DNA of 64,000 nt from Euwallacea fornicatus (lineage: Eukaryota; Arthropoda; Insecta; Coleoptera; Curculionidae). A program made the translations under genes and the position numbers. Of this stretch, positions 51,401-64,000 are shown piece after piece. The stretch spans positions 4,836,001 to 4,900,000 of the forward strand of contig NC_089543.1 of assembly GCF_040115645.1 (NCBI RefSeq). The letters are read 5' to 3'. The notes under the pieces are model-generated. The model had not been told where the DNA came from and searched no databases. It saw nothing but the letters and a program-made list of their open reading frames with translations. Each line of letters begins with the position of its first letter. Position 1 is the first letter of the stretch.

Positions 51401-54400
51401 GGCCCAGCAAGATAAACAAGGACAGAAGAACGTCCCTAAAGGGCGGAGGGGTAGAGTTAGAAAGGCAAAACCAAAGAAAACCATTAAAATTACTGGTCTT
51501 GATTTGCTTCACTCAGAAACATTATTAAGTACTTCTCCGCAAGCTATCGGCAAGAAGCTACCTCCTGCTCCCGGCTGTATAGACCAGCAACTAACCACGC
51601 TAAGTTCGGACGTTATCACTCACAATGAACTGGATATTCCGGCTGATCCTTCACAAACTCCTTACAGCTTGCAAGTTTTGTTGGACATGTTTAGAGTCCA
51701 ATATATGCAGATGATTCATCAGTTGAAGAATCCGGCGTTTAAGACTACAGTCGAAAAGCAAATAGAAGAGGAAAAAGATCGGAATAAAAAGCTGAAGAAT
51801 CGAGTTGCCCAGCTGGAGAAGCAGATAAAAGTATTAATCGATGATAGTGTGGCATTGCTTAAAACTCGGATGGTGGAACTGGAGATTAATGCTACTTCCC
51901 CAGTGGACTTATTATCTAGGGCTAAGCAGATAGTTTGTCGACACAAAGAGTTGCAGGCAAAGGCCAGTAAGCTGCAGGGGCAGGTAGCGAAGCTTGAAAC
52001 GGAAAGGGACAATTTAACAAGGCAAAGGTCTACGGAAGTCTGTGAAAAGTACATAGGACCAGATGCAGCCAAGGAACTCTCTCCCAGTAGAGCTCAAGAA
52101 TATATCTTGAGAGAAATATCGTCAACTTTGACTCAGAGAAAGAAATTACAGAACGAAGTCCAGAAATTGGAAAGGGAGGTAGTTTCTTTGCAAAAACAAG
52201 GAGACGAAAGAAAACAAGCGCAGGTGTTAATCTCTACCAGGCAACAACCACCTGCCAAAGTTTCGCGCAAATCTCGGGAATACAGAACGCGATCACAAGA
52301 TTGGCCCGATGTACCCGATATTGCTAAGATTGAAGAGCAAAACCCCGAAATATTGGCACAAAAAATATTAGAAACTGGCCGAAAAATCGAAGCTAGCAAA
52401 CTATCTGCTGTGACCAATAGCAAAGTGGCATCATATCCAAATCATAAGCCTGGGCCGAGCACGCAGAAGGGAGTTGTTCGTAATCATATGCCAGCTCCAT
52501 TACCTGTCACCAAGCGGCAGAAAACTGCCCATAACTATCAATCTGCGATAGGTTCTACAGCCACCAGCAGTACTTCGACAAATACCCAGAATCTGAAGGT
52601 TCAGGAAGCACCTCGAATAGCTAACTTCGAAGACCGCCTCAAAAGTATCATAACTTCTGTACTGAACGAAGATCAACAAACCAGGACTAAACAAAGCCAA
52701 ATACCAGCTCCGCAGTTGCAGTATGGAGGAAGTGTTTCAACCCAGGTCCCACCACCCACAATAGCTTCTCAAGCACCGCCTCCGATTACGCAGAACTTCG
52801 TTACGCCTCACTATCAAGTGCCTCATGCACAAGCCGGAAAGCCTGCCGCTCCATCTGCAGAGCAACCAGACTACACTCAAGTATCTCCAGCTAAATTAGC
52901 CCTTCGAAGACATTTGTCACAAGAAAAGTTATCCAACACTCATCCCAACTTTAATCCAACTGAAGGTCTTGTTGGAAAGCTGTCCACTGCTCATCCAACG
53001 TTTAATACTTCAGAGGGTCTTGTTGCTACTCGTACAATTGGGGATTTGGTATCAGGAGAGATAGAGCGAACTCTGGAAATATCGAATCAATCGATAATTA
53101 ATGCGGCTGTGGATATGAGTGATATTCAGAACACCCCTATTGTATCGTCAAAATCCGTTGTCAATGCAAATATACCGCCACGTCCGGAGAGGGTAAGTAG
53201 TAGGGGCTTTTCTATATATAATACAGACCTTCGTCAGACTGAACTGATCAAGATCTAATGACAAATTAATTGCAGGTAAGCGTAAAGGTGTTAAATCCGC
53301 CTCCGGAAGGGGTAAACAACCCGGTAAATCCTAAAGAAGCCCCTTCGGAGCCGATGAGGCAGGTCTATAGCCCCATCTCGAGACCGTCTTCGGCTGAAGG
53401 CGGGCTTGAAGGATTGGCTTATATGGCTTACATGCATTCGCATGTGAAAGTTAATACTCCTCATCACTATGTGGGCGCTCCGCAACCTTCACCAAGGCAG
53501 CAATTTTCTCCCAGAGCAATCATCCAACAGGTAGTGATTGATTTGATTGTCGTTGTTTTTGAGCCTCCCAGTAATTCTTGTGTAACCTTGATGTATACCA
53601 CATTAAATTCCGATTGCAGGCAACAGTAACTTCGGAGGATCAACTAAATTCCAATGGATCAAAACCGAGGCGATGTAAGGAAGAAGGTTAGTACTATCTT
53701 AATATAGTCTTGTTTATCCTTTGCGACAATTTAATTGTACTTAGAAGTGGAGATAAATGAAGAGGACGGAGTTCTAGAAGAGAAGTGGCAGGACAAAATT
53801 AGTTCTGGTTTCGACCGCTTGGTGGCTTTTGCGTCAACTGAGCTAGATAAACGTCGTCGTTCTACAGATGGCGCTGAAAGTTGCAATACATCCCCAGATT
53901 CGGGTATAGGACTTGGTTTAGGAGATACTCATATTGTCGGTCCGTCCAAACAACCTATCAAGTTGCATCCGAAACCAACTCTTTTCAAAATGCCTGGAAA
54001 TAAGAACTATTTGGAATCGTCAACCATTCTGGATCAAGGAGTAGATGAAGCTGGCCCTCCAAGGACGCCGTCTCCAACCTCACCCAATCCGTATAATATC
54101 CACTTCAGTCCGGAACCTGTGAAGAGTCCCACTAGACTTAATCCTGCTTTGTTGAAATATCAACGTTTTCCGGAGGAAAAAAAGAAACCTGACGCTCATT
54201 TTAAGAAGAAGTTTTACTACAGGTACTTAAGGGTATTTGGATAAATACACGATGCACATCGTTCAGGTTGCTTTAGATATTCATTCAGTTCAAACCAATT
54301 AGTTTTCTCTGGTATATTTAAAATATATTAAAAATAATCTTATGAAAGGGGTCACTCAGATAGGGAAAATTAACAGTTAACGCTGTTAGATCTCATCAAC

Positions 54401-54678
54401 AGTTGGCTGATAACAGTTCTTGTATTTTTGAATGCATCTCGATAAATTTTCAGTGGAACCTTGAGTTTGAGCATTCACTATTTTATAGGGAGCATTGGCG
54501 AGACGATGAATGGAGTAAACCAAGTGAAGAAAAGTTAGAAACGAGACACGAACCTGTAAAAAACAAATTTCGACCTAAAGGAAAAATGTGGGACTGGAAT
54601 CGTGATTCTCAACATGTTCCCGCCTCCGTCGGAAACGAATGGAGTCGGTCACATGACCCTTACTCATGGAAAAATTGA
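42418..54678 (+). CDS. gpp: Histone H3 lysine-79 methyltransferase DOT1L/grappa, about 1377 aa, 12 coding exons
   Basis: Nuclear SAM-dependent enzyme that methylates H3K79 on nucleosomes; non-SET class. Coding exons: 42418-42495, 46505-46545, 48964-49102, 49164-49469, 49526-49963, 50064-50162, 51091-51291, 51351-53192, 53276-53530, 53620-53686, 53745-54222, 54489-54678; sum 4134 nt, GT-AG throughout. Residues 1-334 are the DOT1 catalytic fold: start MELKLHSPAGAEPVLYTWPL, YDTKSYASM, YEPFSPEVYGETSYDLV, SAM motif DLGSGVGQVV (160-169), NNFAFGP (240-246), and WTGKPVSYY. A lysine/arginine-rich stretch (from residue 435) matches the DNA/nucleosome-binding region. Coiled coils follow from about 510 to 690, including LQVLLDMFRVQY, which matches the AF9/AF10-binding part of the human protein. 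DYTQVSPAKLALRRHLSQEK near 941 is also conserved in human DOT1L. The C-terminal third is low-complexity and less certain. The ATG at 42418 gives the same N-terminus as other DOT1L proteins; the earlier in-frame codons do not. Confidence 0.93.
42496..46504 (+). other. gpp: DOT1L intron 1
   Basis: Intron of 4,009 bp with GTAAGA donor and TTTCAG acceptor. A block at about 46,010-46,420 is of higher complexity and GC than the rest and may be regulatory. No nested gene was recognised. Confidence 0.7.
46546..48963 (+). other. gpp: DOT1L intron 2
   Basis: Intron of 2,418 bp, GTGGGT donor, TTACAG acceptor; T-run at 46722-46737. Repeat-like sequence at 48,350-48,700 shares an ATTAAAATCGCCATA phrase with 50,843-50,860 in intron 6. 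Confidence 0.7.
49964..50063 (+). other. gpp: DOT1L intron 5 with an open reading frame into it
   Basis: This 100 bp intron follows the last catalytic exon. Its GTATGT donor and TTGTAG acceptor restore the frame into exon 6, yet reading straight through stays open for 39 codons to a TGA at 50081-50083. Retention would yield a protein of about 373 residues with the catalytic domain only. Confidence 0.5.
50221..50540 (+). mobile_element. LTR-like dispersed repeat, copy 2, in DOT1L intron 6
   Basis: Partner of the repeat at 2792-3118 in the same orientation. It contains an internal TATAAAAACG promoter-like box (near 50355) that corresponds to a degraded form in copy 1, and it ends around ACGTGTACA. 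It lies between DOT1L exons 6 and 7, in the sense orientation relative to the gene. Confidence 0.6.
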
Positions 54679-55010
54679 CACCATCTTATGGACTATTACT
54701 ACGGCAAGCTTTGTGCCGATTTCACACAGCAAATGTATAGGTGGTACTACCCCTACTACTTTTAAACTTGTAGCAAGTATGAATGGTTCATTGCATATGG
54801 GTGTTTGTGTCTGTGTTTGCTTGTATCCATTTTATTGAAGCTGTGCAGATATCAACTAAGAAATGGAGACGTAGACCTTGACAACGACTTGAAACCTGTG
54901 CATTTATGGTGTAATTTTGAGTTCTATAAAAACGTTTCTTAGTTAGGTTCTTGTCCACTCATTTGCGTCGCTAATATAATTAAATATTGTTGGCCCTATT
55001 GCCAAATTGA

Positions 55011-55100
55011 AAAAAAAAATATATATATATGTATATGTTTATGTATATGTATATGTATATGTGTATATATATATATTTATATATATATATATATATATGT
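55011..55100. repeat. TA / TATATG compound microsatellite
   Basis: An A-run followed by TA dinucleotides interleaved with TATATG units, about 330 bases after the DOT1L stop. Confidence 0.95.
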
Positions 55101-55652
55101 AAATGCTTATTGTTTATTCATTGAGGTTGTCGGCTATATGGTTTTATTGATACAAGTTTAGAAGTCCTTATCCTCAGTCGCTGCTCTTGGGGACTTTAGC
55201 CAATAATAATTGATGTTTTTGTGGTATGGTTATTTAAATTGCAAATCTGCAAAAACAAAATTGACTGCGAATTTGTGTTCATTATTTGATTGGGATGTTA
55301 TCGTCTTTCGGTGTATATCTGGTTCAAATTTTTTTTTAGTAAGAGTTTAGATAAAATTATTTTAAAGTGGTTTAGTACAAATTCCTTTTATTTTCAAGTA
55401 AACCAATGTGGGGCCGTCGGTTAATGCGGTAAATCCTATAAGAAACATCTTACGCACTGAAATCTGTTAGGTGTTCCTTTATGATTTTTTTGCCCTGCTG
55501 CTCTTTACTTGTGATTTTATATGTAATCAAAGATAAAAAAGACTAATTCGCTTAAGTATTTTTAGCATATGGGTCCCCAGCCTTCACAATGAAATTCAAA
55601 TTTTTCATCAATTGTAAAACTCTGTGATCAATTCTTCAATTACGTTCTTTAC

Positions 55653-55658
55653 AATAAA
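55653..55658 (+). terminator. gpp: Candidate poly(A) signal of DOT1L
   Basis: AATAAA about 975 bases after the stop codon; a 3' UTR of this length would include the TA-rich microsatellite at 55,011-55,100. No stronger signal was seen nearer the stop. Confidence 0.3.
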
Positions 55659-55659
55659 A

Positions 55660-58600
55660 TGCAACTACCTAAATTAAGTGATCATTAAAAGATAAATTTA
55701 ATTCGATAGTTTCATTGTTACTGTCTATTTTATTATCTATAAGTCCAAAACAAATAGTTATTGACATTTTCGATCTAAATCTTGAACTTATTTAATGCTC
55801 TCCGATTTGTCCAAACCCTCTTCAACATTTCTATATTGTTCTAACACAAGCAGACAGTTCATCTTCATTGTGTCGATATAGGAGACTCGAGAACCTTTGC
55901 AGACATACAAATTTTCTTCTCCTTTGTCCAATTAAGTGAAGCCTGGCAAATTGTTTAGGATTCAACTTCAAAAAATAATTACTTGAAAACAAGTCGGTAA
56001 TGAACTTTACTTTTGTAGTTTATTCTTGTTTATTGGTTCATTTGGCCTAGGAAAATGATATTTACCTATGTACTTGATATGTTTGCATGTAAAACTAAAT
56101 TTTATAAAAACATTTTTTTGAGTTACAGGAGGAAGCAAAATTTTGCTTTTTTTAGACTAAAATGAATTCGAAAGACTGCTCTTAAATGTATCAAGTTTCT
56201 CAACTCTAAATACACAATTAAGGTGATGTTCAAAAACGGAGGCTATTTTTAGAGTTGCTAAACTTAGGAATATTTAAAGTTTGTTATTAGTTTTAAGCGG
56301 ATCACTGCCTATTAATTAATTGACGTTCGTTTGTGTCGGAACTATCTGAATTCTTTTAAATAAGAAACCATGGACAAAATTGGTATCGGTAGGTCTCAAG
56401 TAACATGTGTACATAAGGTTTAAATAATTGAAATTTTAGTACAACCGTAGTTGTATATATGGTAGTAAATTATTTAAGTTAGTTAAATTACTCGTTCAAT
56501 TCCAGTTTGACATTGAACAGTAGGTCTTTTATACATCACAAACACCAAAATAGTAATGTGGTCTATGCCAATAGTTGACACTTCAGCAACTCCCTAAATA
56601 TTTATTGCAACATGGTGCGTTTGGAAAAATTAATGTTTATAAGCGAGAGAAGAGGTATTTCTGGCTGTGTCTCTCGGAGAAGGTAGCTCATTAAAATTTC
56701 GTATTTTGAAGTCTTCCTATGAACTACGAAGTAAACTCTATTAAGGGTCGAAAGTTGACAAACGAAAATTTTTTTGTAATGAAATAATTGTAACGCTTTT
56801 ATTAGAAAAGTGACCCCTGGAATCAAAAGTACGCCAGAAATATTACTTCATAGGTGCGAAGTAGCGGTAAGTAACATAAAGTAAGTAGTTTTTAAAGTGC
56901 ATGTAACTTTCCGTGTCGGTTATTCCGAGCCAAGCGCATTTGGCTGGCTCGTAAACATTTAGTTCAATTTTTGCTATATTTTTGTTTTATTTTTATTGGT
57001 GGAAATATTGTTTTCAACTTAATATTTCTTTACCATTATTTGTTATCTAATAATATATTACGTTTATGTTATAGTCTATATTTATTGCTATTATGTGTTC
57101 TTCGGTTTTGTTTAAAAAAATTCTATTATTTTTTTTATTTACGTAAACCAGAATCATCAAATGGCACAGTTACTGTTGGCGGTTATTTTGAATACCTCTA
57201 TACGTTCGTAGAGATGCTAATAAATCTTGTATTCTTTAACGACTGACAACAGTAATCAAAATGTTGGTTGTAGATAGTGATACAAGGGTTAATGAAACAG
57301 GACAGTAATAACTCAAACAAAAACTGGATCTTTACTCACCAAATAATTTCTTGACAAAGAAAAAATACAGCCCAAATATTTTTGGTAACGTTCCAGTATT
57401 TGCTATTAAATTTTCTGAATTAAATATTTTTAAATTTCGTCCCCACATTTCGCATGTATCAATCAGTTGGTTTAACTCACGTTTATCTGAAATGAAAATG
57501 CCCATCTAATGTGCCTTCTCCCTTGGGAATCGCTAATATATTAAGATTTATTAACAAACCGCGATAACTGTATGAAGTGTAAGAAAGTGAAACAAATCAG
57601 CAACTTCTAATGCCAAGTAAAGAATACCTAATCTGTGCCTGTTAGCATTTCCATAATAAAACATATTTTTCTCAACTTAACGCGACTTTTTTTTAGTACT
57701 AAAATAACGTTTCAAATGTTCATTAAATAATTGTAACTGAATGTACTGTTCAGGTAGCATTTTATCTTAAACGTGGAATTAACTGTAAATGATCAAATAC
57801 AGAGAAAACACTACTAAGTATTCGAGAGGAGTTGATTTCAAGATACTTAAATGTGAATAAAATAGTGTAGGTTTATGTTTTATTTAAGTCTGTAAATAAG
57901 GGTAACTTTACTGCCAGTTATTTAATAAATTTATTGTACCATTGTAATTTCTTATTTTCCCTCACACACTGAATCCTTTTTTGTTCACTTTCCTTCTAAA
58001 AGAGCTATAAATATCCACTATATAATTTATCTCTTAACTACAATATAATCGTAAAAGCGTCGCCCATTGTTTTATTAATTACACACTTATTCACATCTAG
58101 GTCTTCGAAAAGTAAACGAAACTTCAATCAAAAAGTTACTTTTTATTGGTTATCTTCCCCTTAAGACTACGTCGAAATAGCCGAGTTTCTATAACAAACT
58201 AATCACAGCGAAAAGGAAAAGTCTGAATAAGGCACTAACTTATAGACTACAGGAACACTCACAAAAGTGATATTACAGAAAAGTTCCAACCAATAAGCTC
58301 TTGAAATGAGCTTGTTCGGCAAAAATTTAGAAACGTTCTTATTTAAAATAAAAATTCGAACCAATACATTTTTTTGTAATGAGAAACTAAAAAGGTACGA
58401 GAAAAAACACGCACATAAATAGAGTTGGAGTTTAGAAAGTAAATTCAATAAAATGAAAACAACAGTGAGAGGTTAATTCTCGGAGGTATAACAATTTACT
58501 GACTTCAGCATTAACAAATAGTTACACTACACACAACTTAAACATATCCATAGCTCCTTAAAATCCCCTGCAGTACTGATGACTACACTATTTTATTCTT

Positions 58601-59340
58601 AAAACTGTATTCGGATATTCAGAGCTTTTCTGGCAACATAAAATTCAAGTAGTTATTTTCAACGCGGGTAAAATAATGCACCAGTAACTATTTACTTTTA
58701 CAAAGCTGCAACAAATTTTAAAACTTCGTTTGTGGCGTGCAGTTAAAGCACGAGCTACCGCAAAACCATGTAACAGTAATTCACTATACAAATGAGTAGT
58801 GTTCAGGGGAAGACTACACATTCCTAAAAGGTATTTAAATGAGATTATAGTGTGAGAAGAAAAAATTGTTAAATTTTTTATTGCACTTGACAAAGATTTT
58901 TGACTTCACGGCTGAGGTAACTTCGATGAAATTGTGAGCAAAAATCAATTGGAATTGCGCACATGGATCAAAAAAGTCCACCGCAAAACCTCTCGATTAG
59001 AGCCAATAGGCCCTCAATTCCCGGGATTTCAATACAACGCCCGCGTAATATAGAGTTCTGTAATAATTGATTTTCTAACACATATTCTAGTCCATCCGGG
59101 CAGTCAAAAACCTTGGCCTCCAGCTACATCTGGGCTTAACACCAAAATAACTAATCAGGGGAATGTAAATGCTTCATTAGTGTTTTTCAAGGCAGAGATT
59201 AAGATCGCATCACGTTCAAAAATAATAAATTAGTAAATTAAAATTACAGAAAGTAATAAATAACAACCAAGTTGAATAGCAAAAAAAAAAAATTAGTTAC
59301 ACAAGCATTCAAACTTATACCGACGCCTTTAATTGGAGAA
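55660..59340. other. Intergenic, convergent 3' ends of DOT1L and Klp10A
   Basis: Very AT-rich; short ORFs only (56602-56826, 56971-57246, 58203-58448), none with recognisable features. Confidence 0.6.
58877..58882 (-). terminator. Klp10A: Candidate poly(A) signal of Klp10A
   Basis: Minus-strand AATAAA about 460 bases after the stop. Assignment rests on position only. Confidence 0.3.
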
Positions 59341-62300
59341 TTATTTTCTTTTAGTCGTTTTACGGCTTAGTTGTTCCTCGGCTGTGAGCTTATTTTTGTA
59401 GTCGTCGACGTGTTTTTTCGCCTTCGACAGAGTATCCATCATATCTCGTAGAAATAAATCCCAATCTCGACAATAAACTGGAAATGATGCAACAGTCGAA
59501 GATAAAATTTTTCGCGTTCTAGCGTATAACACATAACCACGAGTAATCACCGACAGGTGAATCTTACCTTCTTGGTCATAGTCGACCTCTTCAGTCATTT
59601 GTTGCAAAGTGTTGGCTCTATGATATGCCTTCTTCAGCGCTTCGACAGTCTGCTTATGGTTATCTAGCATGCTATCTTCGGCAACCTGAAGTTCTGAGAT
59701 AACTTGATGAAAGTTCAGCATTTCCGGCGTCATATCAGTTTCCTAAGAAAATCCTTAAAACGGGCATCTCCCTTCGACACTCTTCAACTTACATTAAAAG
59801 ATCTTAATTGGGAAAGATCGCCGTCATCAATTTGTTCCGGTTCGGACCCAGTATTCGTTTGCAAATCTCCGCCTCCTAATTCTTTAACTCTGTCTGCATA
59901 TCTTAAAGTGTTTAGACTGTGTTCGCAGGAACTAACCCCGGGGGAAATCATGGCTATCATACATGTTCGGGAATTTGGCCCCACGAAAGAGTCCCGTAAA
60001 ACTTGGGTTAATTTGCTGACCCTGAAGGGTAGATGAGCGCCGCGGCGACCTAATGCTCGAATACACTCTTTAAGAGCTAGAAGAGATTTGTTGATTTCCG
60101 CGCCCTCCATTCCTAAGAAAGATTATCCAAACATAGGATTTCACCCTCAATTCAGAGATTGCAGTCTCTACTTCACAAAAAGAACCTCAAAATCGAATAA
60201 CTCTTTTCATATACTTACTGGTTTGTCGATTTGCCGAAGAAGTATCAGCACCCCTCTCGTTACCAGCCAGATCAATAAGCGAGAACTTTCCGTGTATTTT
60301 AGTTTGGCCATTTACATTCGACCTCAAATATATTTGAAATACTGCGTGAGATCTCGAAGAATGCATGTTGGCGAACGTTTGACCCGAAGTTCGAGCTTGA
60401 TTTCCTTTGTGGATGAGTTTTAGCACCTCCTCAGTGGTGCAGACGACCATCTCGGTCAGTCCTACCACCACGACTTTCTGCTTGCCGTCTTCTAGTATTT
60501 TAAGCCTTTGTTTTTTATTTAAGAGATCGAACACTTTGCCGGAATATATTTCGAAGAAACTGGCCGAGATCACGAGATTCAGATGCCTGTATTTCGGCGA
60601 GTTCGAATGTAGAAAGACATCATTTGCGGCCATCGCGTAGATGCCCTTTCCACAGTCTTGATCCTTGCCCTTAAATGCGCCTCCCATAGTGTGAGTTTTA
60701 CCCGAACCTGTTTGTCCGTATGCGAAACAAGTGGCAAACCCGCCATCGAAAATTGTTTTAATTAAAGGTTTAGCGGTGTACCTGAAACAGTGTTTTAGTT
60801 CCAACGATCTCTGAGAGATCCGAGCGTGGGACTTACTTATATACTATATCGTTAGAGCACCTCTCATCGAAAGCGTAATCGAAGCGAAAAAGTTGATTTT
60901 CTAAATACTTGGTTAAGTCTACTTTGTTTTTTGGCTCGTGAACGATTAATTGGTTTTTGCTAGGTATTGTGATGACGTCGACTTCTTTCCGGGCCGTTTC
61001 TTTCGAATTCAGAGGCCTCTTCCTAACACACACCGTAATGAGGTGATCTTCGATTGGATCGCCATCAGTTAAGGTTTTTATTTCGAGACCCCTTCGGTAC
61101 TCCCTAAAAATTTTCAGCTTACGGAATCTGGATTGTGCGCGCCAGCGACGGTACTATTGCCGATTTTTCGCGGGTAACACGTGAAACCCCACAAACCCAC
61201 TTACATTATCATGTTTAGGAGTTCCCAATGAGGATTCCCAGGATCCATTTTTAAAAATGCTTCCTTGGCTTCTTTCTCCTCCGCCTGCCTCTGTCTCCGT
61301 TCTTCCCGATTTTTCTTTAACCTCTCTACTTCTTTCACTACATTACTGCGACGAGAATTCTACAACGCACCCGAAAATAGTTGATTCATCACAACATTAC
61401 AACATCACTATATCACTATAACAAAACAGAGGATTTTGCAATATAATTTAGAAGCTGTGTTAAGAAAACATAGCAGCAGTCCTTAACTCAATTATTAACA
61501 ACATTAAAGAATTACCATCCAATCAAAATATTATGGTATCATTAGTGTTAATGCCTCGCCTCAAGTGTTACTGATCAACTTCCCAGTAAATCAACAATCC
61601 TTAAGCCGTTTAGTCCAATAAATCGCGTTTTAAAATGGACATTGGAGATGTAAAAATATTAATTTTAGGCAATATCTTACTTGAACGTTTGTGGTAGACT
61701 TGCTAGTCGCAATACCAGTAGGAAGTGCGTTTGGAACGAGAGTGTTTTCCGTCAAAGCGTTCAAGTGCCCATTATTACTGGCGATTTGAGTGGGTTTCAA
61801 AGTCGCTCGGTTGAGCCCTGAAGACTTGCATTAACTGAAATGTCCTCAATACTGGCAAATGTTTAACTTACCATTGTTTGTTTTTGCACCTACGTGCCTT
61901 TGTGAAGGATTCTGAAAATAGTCGTATTGAAAATAGACAAATTTTGACAAGAAGTATGGTAATTTTTTTAGCTTTTTTTAGCAGGGTTAAAAACTACTAC
62001 TTGCAAACGGTGATTTAAAGTGAGCTAAAAAAAATAACTGAACGTTCAACTGAAACGTCTTGTGGCTGCTAGGCGAATGGTGATGCTGAAGCTTTCATAT
62101 GAAGCTTAAAAAAACATCAAATTTACTCAATCAATTGTAAGGCAAATGAAAAACCATAAACCACGAAACACATAAAACATATTTACAAAAATTTCACACA
62201 GCTATTGCTAAGTCGTTTTACGAGTATACCTGAAATGAGGTAGTTTGTGATGAAAACTGGTTACTGTTAAATTCGTCATCACTATATTGACCAGATTGAG

Positions 62301-62844
62301 ACATAGAAGCGCTCATCTCGTCTTCAGAATATCCAGAAGAATCCTTTTGCGGCAGCGAAGAAATGAAAAATGAATTACCAAACAACTCACTGAAGTGCCG
62401 AATTAGATAAAAAATTATTTTAGAACGTCATTCATATTCGTGACATTAATCCTAACGAATTTTTGCTCCTTCCTTAGGTTTGGATTAATCATAATTGGTA
62501 AATATCGATCGAAGTCTATAAAAAGTTTTAGCTTTGACCTGCTGCAATTCAACTAATCAATTAAATCTTATCAACTATTAATTGATGTGATACACTAAAA
62601 TGTCGCAAAAGGGAACAATTTAATCATACGATTCAGCAACAATAAATGAATCTTCTTTTTTTTCTTACCAGTTTGTTCAATTTCAACTCTTCACCCGGCT
62701 TTAAAATAATCACGTCCGGATTGAGAGATTCGATTGCAGCCATATCCACCTCTTTTCCTTTAGTTTCACCTTCTTCAAACCACTCCACAGTCGCACATCG
62801 CTGGTCATTGTTGATGGCAGCGACAATTGCTGAGTGAACACGGC
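59341..62844 (-). CDS. Klp10A: Kinesin-13 microtubule depolymerase Klp10A (KIF2A type), 5' end missing, 9 exons seen
   Basis: ATP-driven microtubule depolymerase of spindle poles and centrioles. Exons in order of translation: 62844-62669, 62343-62230, 61911-61872, 61817-61681, 61359-61205, 61103-60837, 60781-60219, 60112-59793, 59742-59341 (stop 59341-59343). The joins are GT-AG and in phase; 724 residues plus a missing N-terminal exon. Exon 62844-62669 is the N-terminal domain (VEWFEEGETKGKEVDM). A Ser/Asp-rich linker precedes the charged class-specific neck (KEVERLKKNREERRQRQAEE), then the internal motor: VCVRKRPLNSKE, the KVD finger in EPKNKVDLTKYLEN, P-loop GQTGSGKT (60694-60717), switch I SSRSHAVFQ, switch II DLAGNERG, and NKSLLALKECIRAL. 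The last exon is a helical C-terminal region. The KVD finger and the neck mark kinesin-13. The first retained codon is split (G|GC), so the start codon lies upstream of 62,844, probably past the window edge. Confidence 0.93.
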
Positions 62845-64000
62845 CTAGGAAGAATTAAAGTCCCGCTTGTATATTTCATCTCCAGATAGTATAAAAAATA
62901 CAGGAAGTCCTGTTTAGTTCAGAGATAAAGCAACACCTAATTTCATGTCATAATCTGCAGGGTACACATAACAAAGGAATTTATTTCTACATGCATGAAA
63001 CGTTAAAATAATCGAGTGGAGTCAATTAGGGAACGTCCCCGTACTCTGGTTTATTAAATAAGCAAATTTCGGTATTCTGGAAAAGTTAATTTTCATTTAT
63101 TAATTCTGTGTATACTTAATTTTTACATTGCATATTAATTTTAAGTAAACTTTTCTTTAACATTCAGGATGGTTCCACAAAGTGCCAGATTTCGCTTAAT
63201 TTTTTTTTATATATGATGCATTTAAAGAGTTTAGCGGTAAGGTAATTCTCGCAAACACCTTCACGAAAATTGATCCTATAAGTGCACATAACTAAAAATT
63301 AGTACAAAATTACACAATGTACTTGGACAGATGTCTTAACAACTAGCAGATAATTAATTGACGTCGATCCTTAACTAATCAATTTCATCACCCTAGTGGT
63401 TTGACATGGTCTGCAATACTGTTTAGATTGAGGAGCACTAAATCAATAACAAAAGTTGAAAAAAAGCTTTTACTAGTAGTCAGTGCAATAAGTACATATT
63501 TCTGAACTGGGTACTACCCTTATTACCTAAAAAGTTGGACGTAAAGTTCAACAAGTGACGTTTTATGAATTATTCATTCCAAATTGAGTACCGTTCTGCT
63601 TCAAATAGTAATAAAAACGAGACACGATATATTTTTTACAATTCCTTCTCTTAATGATAAAACACAACAGGTCTAAGGGGTGATAAAAACGCATTCAAAA
63701 AGCAAAAATGCATACCGAATTATTTTAAGCAAGGTGTTGCAATTGATTGATTGATTGATGCTTATTATTTATTAATATGTGACAAGAGTGGTGTTCCCAT
63801 TTAATGGTCCTAAGTCTAAAATGAAAGGGTGAATAGCAACACATTCACTTATCGGTCGGAAGGTGGCCTTCAAAAAATAAAGATTTACGTCTTTCAAAAC
63901 ATTATTTACAGTAATAGTTTTTGAGATTTTTTGAGTGGATAGATTTTAAAAAGTCACCTTGTACATCAAGACGGAGATTAAGTATATTACAGTGGGACTA
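62845..64000 (-). other. Klp10A: Upstream intron of Klp10A, to window edge
   Basis: The acceptor CTTCCTAG before 62844 shows this is intron. No exon encoding the expected first 10-20 residues was found, so the start lies beyond 64,000 or is too short to see. A small TTGA tandem lies at about 63744-63757. Confidence 0.6.

Noticed and set aside
51719..52700. Antisense ORFs of 66-117 codons opposite DOT1L exon 8
   Set aside because: They mirror a clearly coding exon in another frame and have no own motif or splice support.
10022..62844. A functional cluster of cell-cycle genes (cortex, DOT1L, Klp10A)
   Set aside because: They are tens of kilobases apart, on both strands, with unrelated genes between; ordinary gene order explains it.
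1..64000. CRISPR arrays, bacterial operons or viral genes
   Set aside because: No regularly spaced repeats, no Shine-Dalgarno-linked gene runs and no recognisable viral domains were seen.

Overview
This is eukaryotic, AT-rich nuclear DNA from an insect, most likely holometabolous. The evidence is a set of spliced genes with short GT-AG introns (several of 50-100 bp), protein sequences that match insect orthologues (Klp10A-type kinesin-13, grappa/DOT1L, a divergent cortex-like Cdc20 protein, a KLF15-type zinc-finger factor, RpL17), and many decayed Tc1/mariner relics and terminal-inverted-repeat elements. A beetle would fit, but the sequence alone does not fix the order.

Layout. Bases 1-10,000 are gene-poor and full of repeats: a (TA)n tract, one copy of an LTR-like repeat, a foldback element and Tc1-like relics. 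At 10,022-12,456 (+) lies an eight-exon APC/C co-activator of the Cdc20/Fizzy family, probably cortex. Bases 12,500-26,000 are again repeat territory, with two decayed mariner copies in opposite orientation, a Tc1-like relic and a long-TIR element carrying a transposase remnant; an orphan exon-like ORF sits at 26,037-26,262. At 28,254-30,007 (-) is a four-exon gene for a secreted Arg/Tyr-rich protein with nine hexapeptide repeats and three furin-like sites. Klf15 (34,530-35,477, +) and RpL17 (36,468-37,922, -) are convergent. The DOT1L/grappa gene (42,418-54,678, +) has twelve coding exons, large 5' introns and a second copy of the LTR-like repeat inside an intron. Klp10A (59,341 to beyond 62,844, -) is convergent with DOT1L; its first coding exon lies outside the window or was not found.

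The genes do not form a pathway unit. Cortex (APC/C activation), Klp10A (microtubule depolymerisation) and DOT1L (H3K79 methylation) all act in the cell cycle or chromatin, but their proximity here is not evidence of a functional cluster.

Exon joins were built by hand from reading frame, splice consensus and family similarity. For cortex, RpL17, DOT1L and the secreted protein the summed coding length is divisible by three, which supports the models. No clearly new system was found. The items most worth a second look are the predicted GC-AG intron in the cortex-like gene, the secreted repeat protein, the paired LTR-like repeats, the open-frame intron after the DOT1L catalytic domain, the hairpins at the 3' end of RpL17 and the orphan exon at 26 kb.
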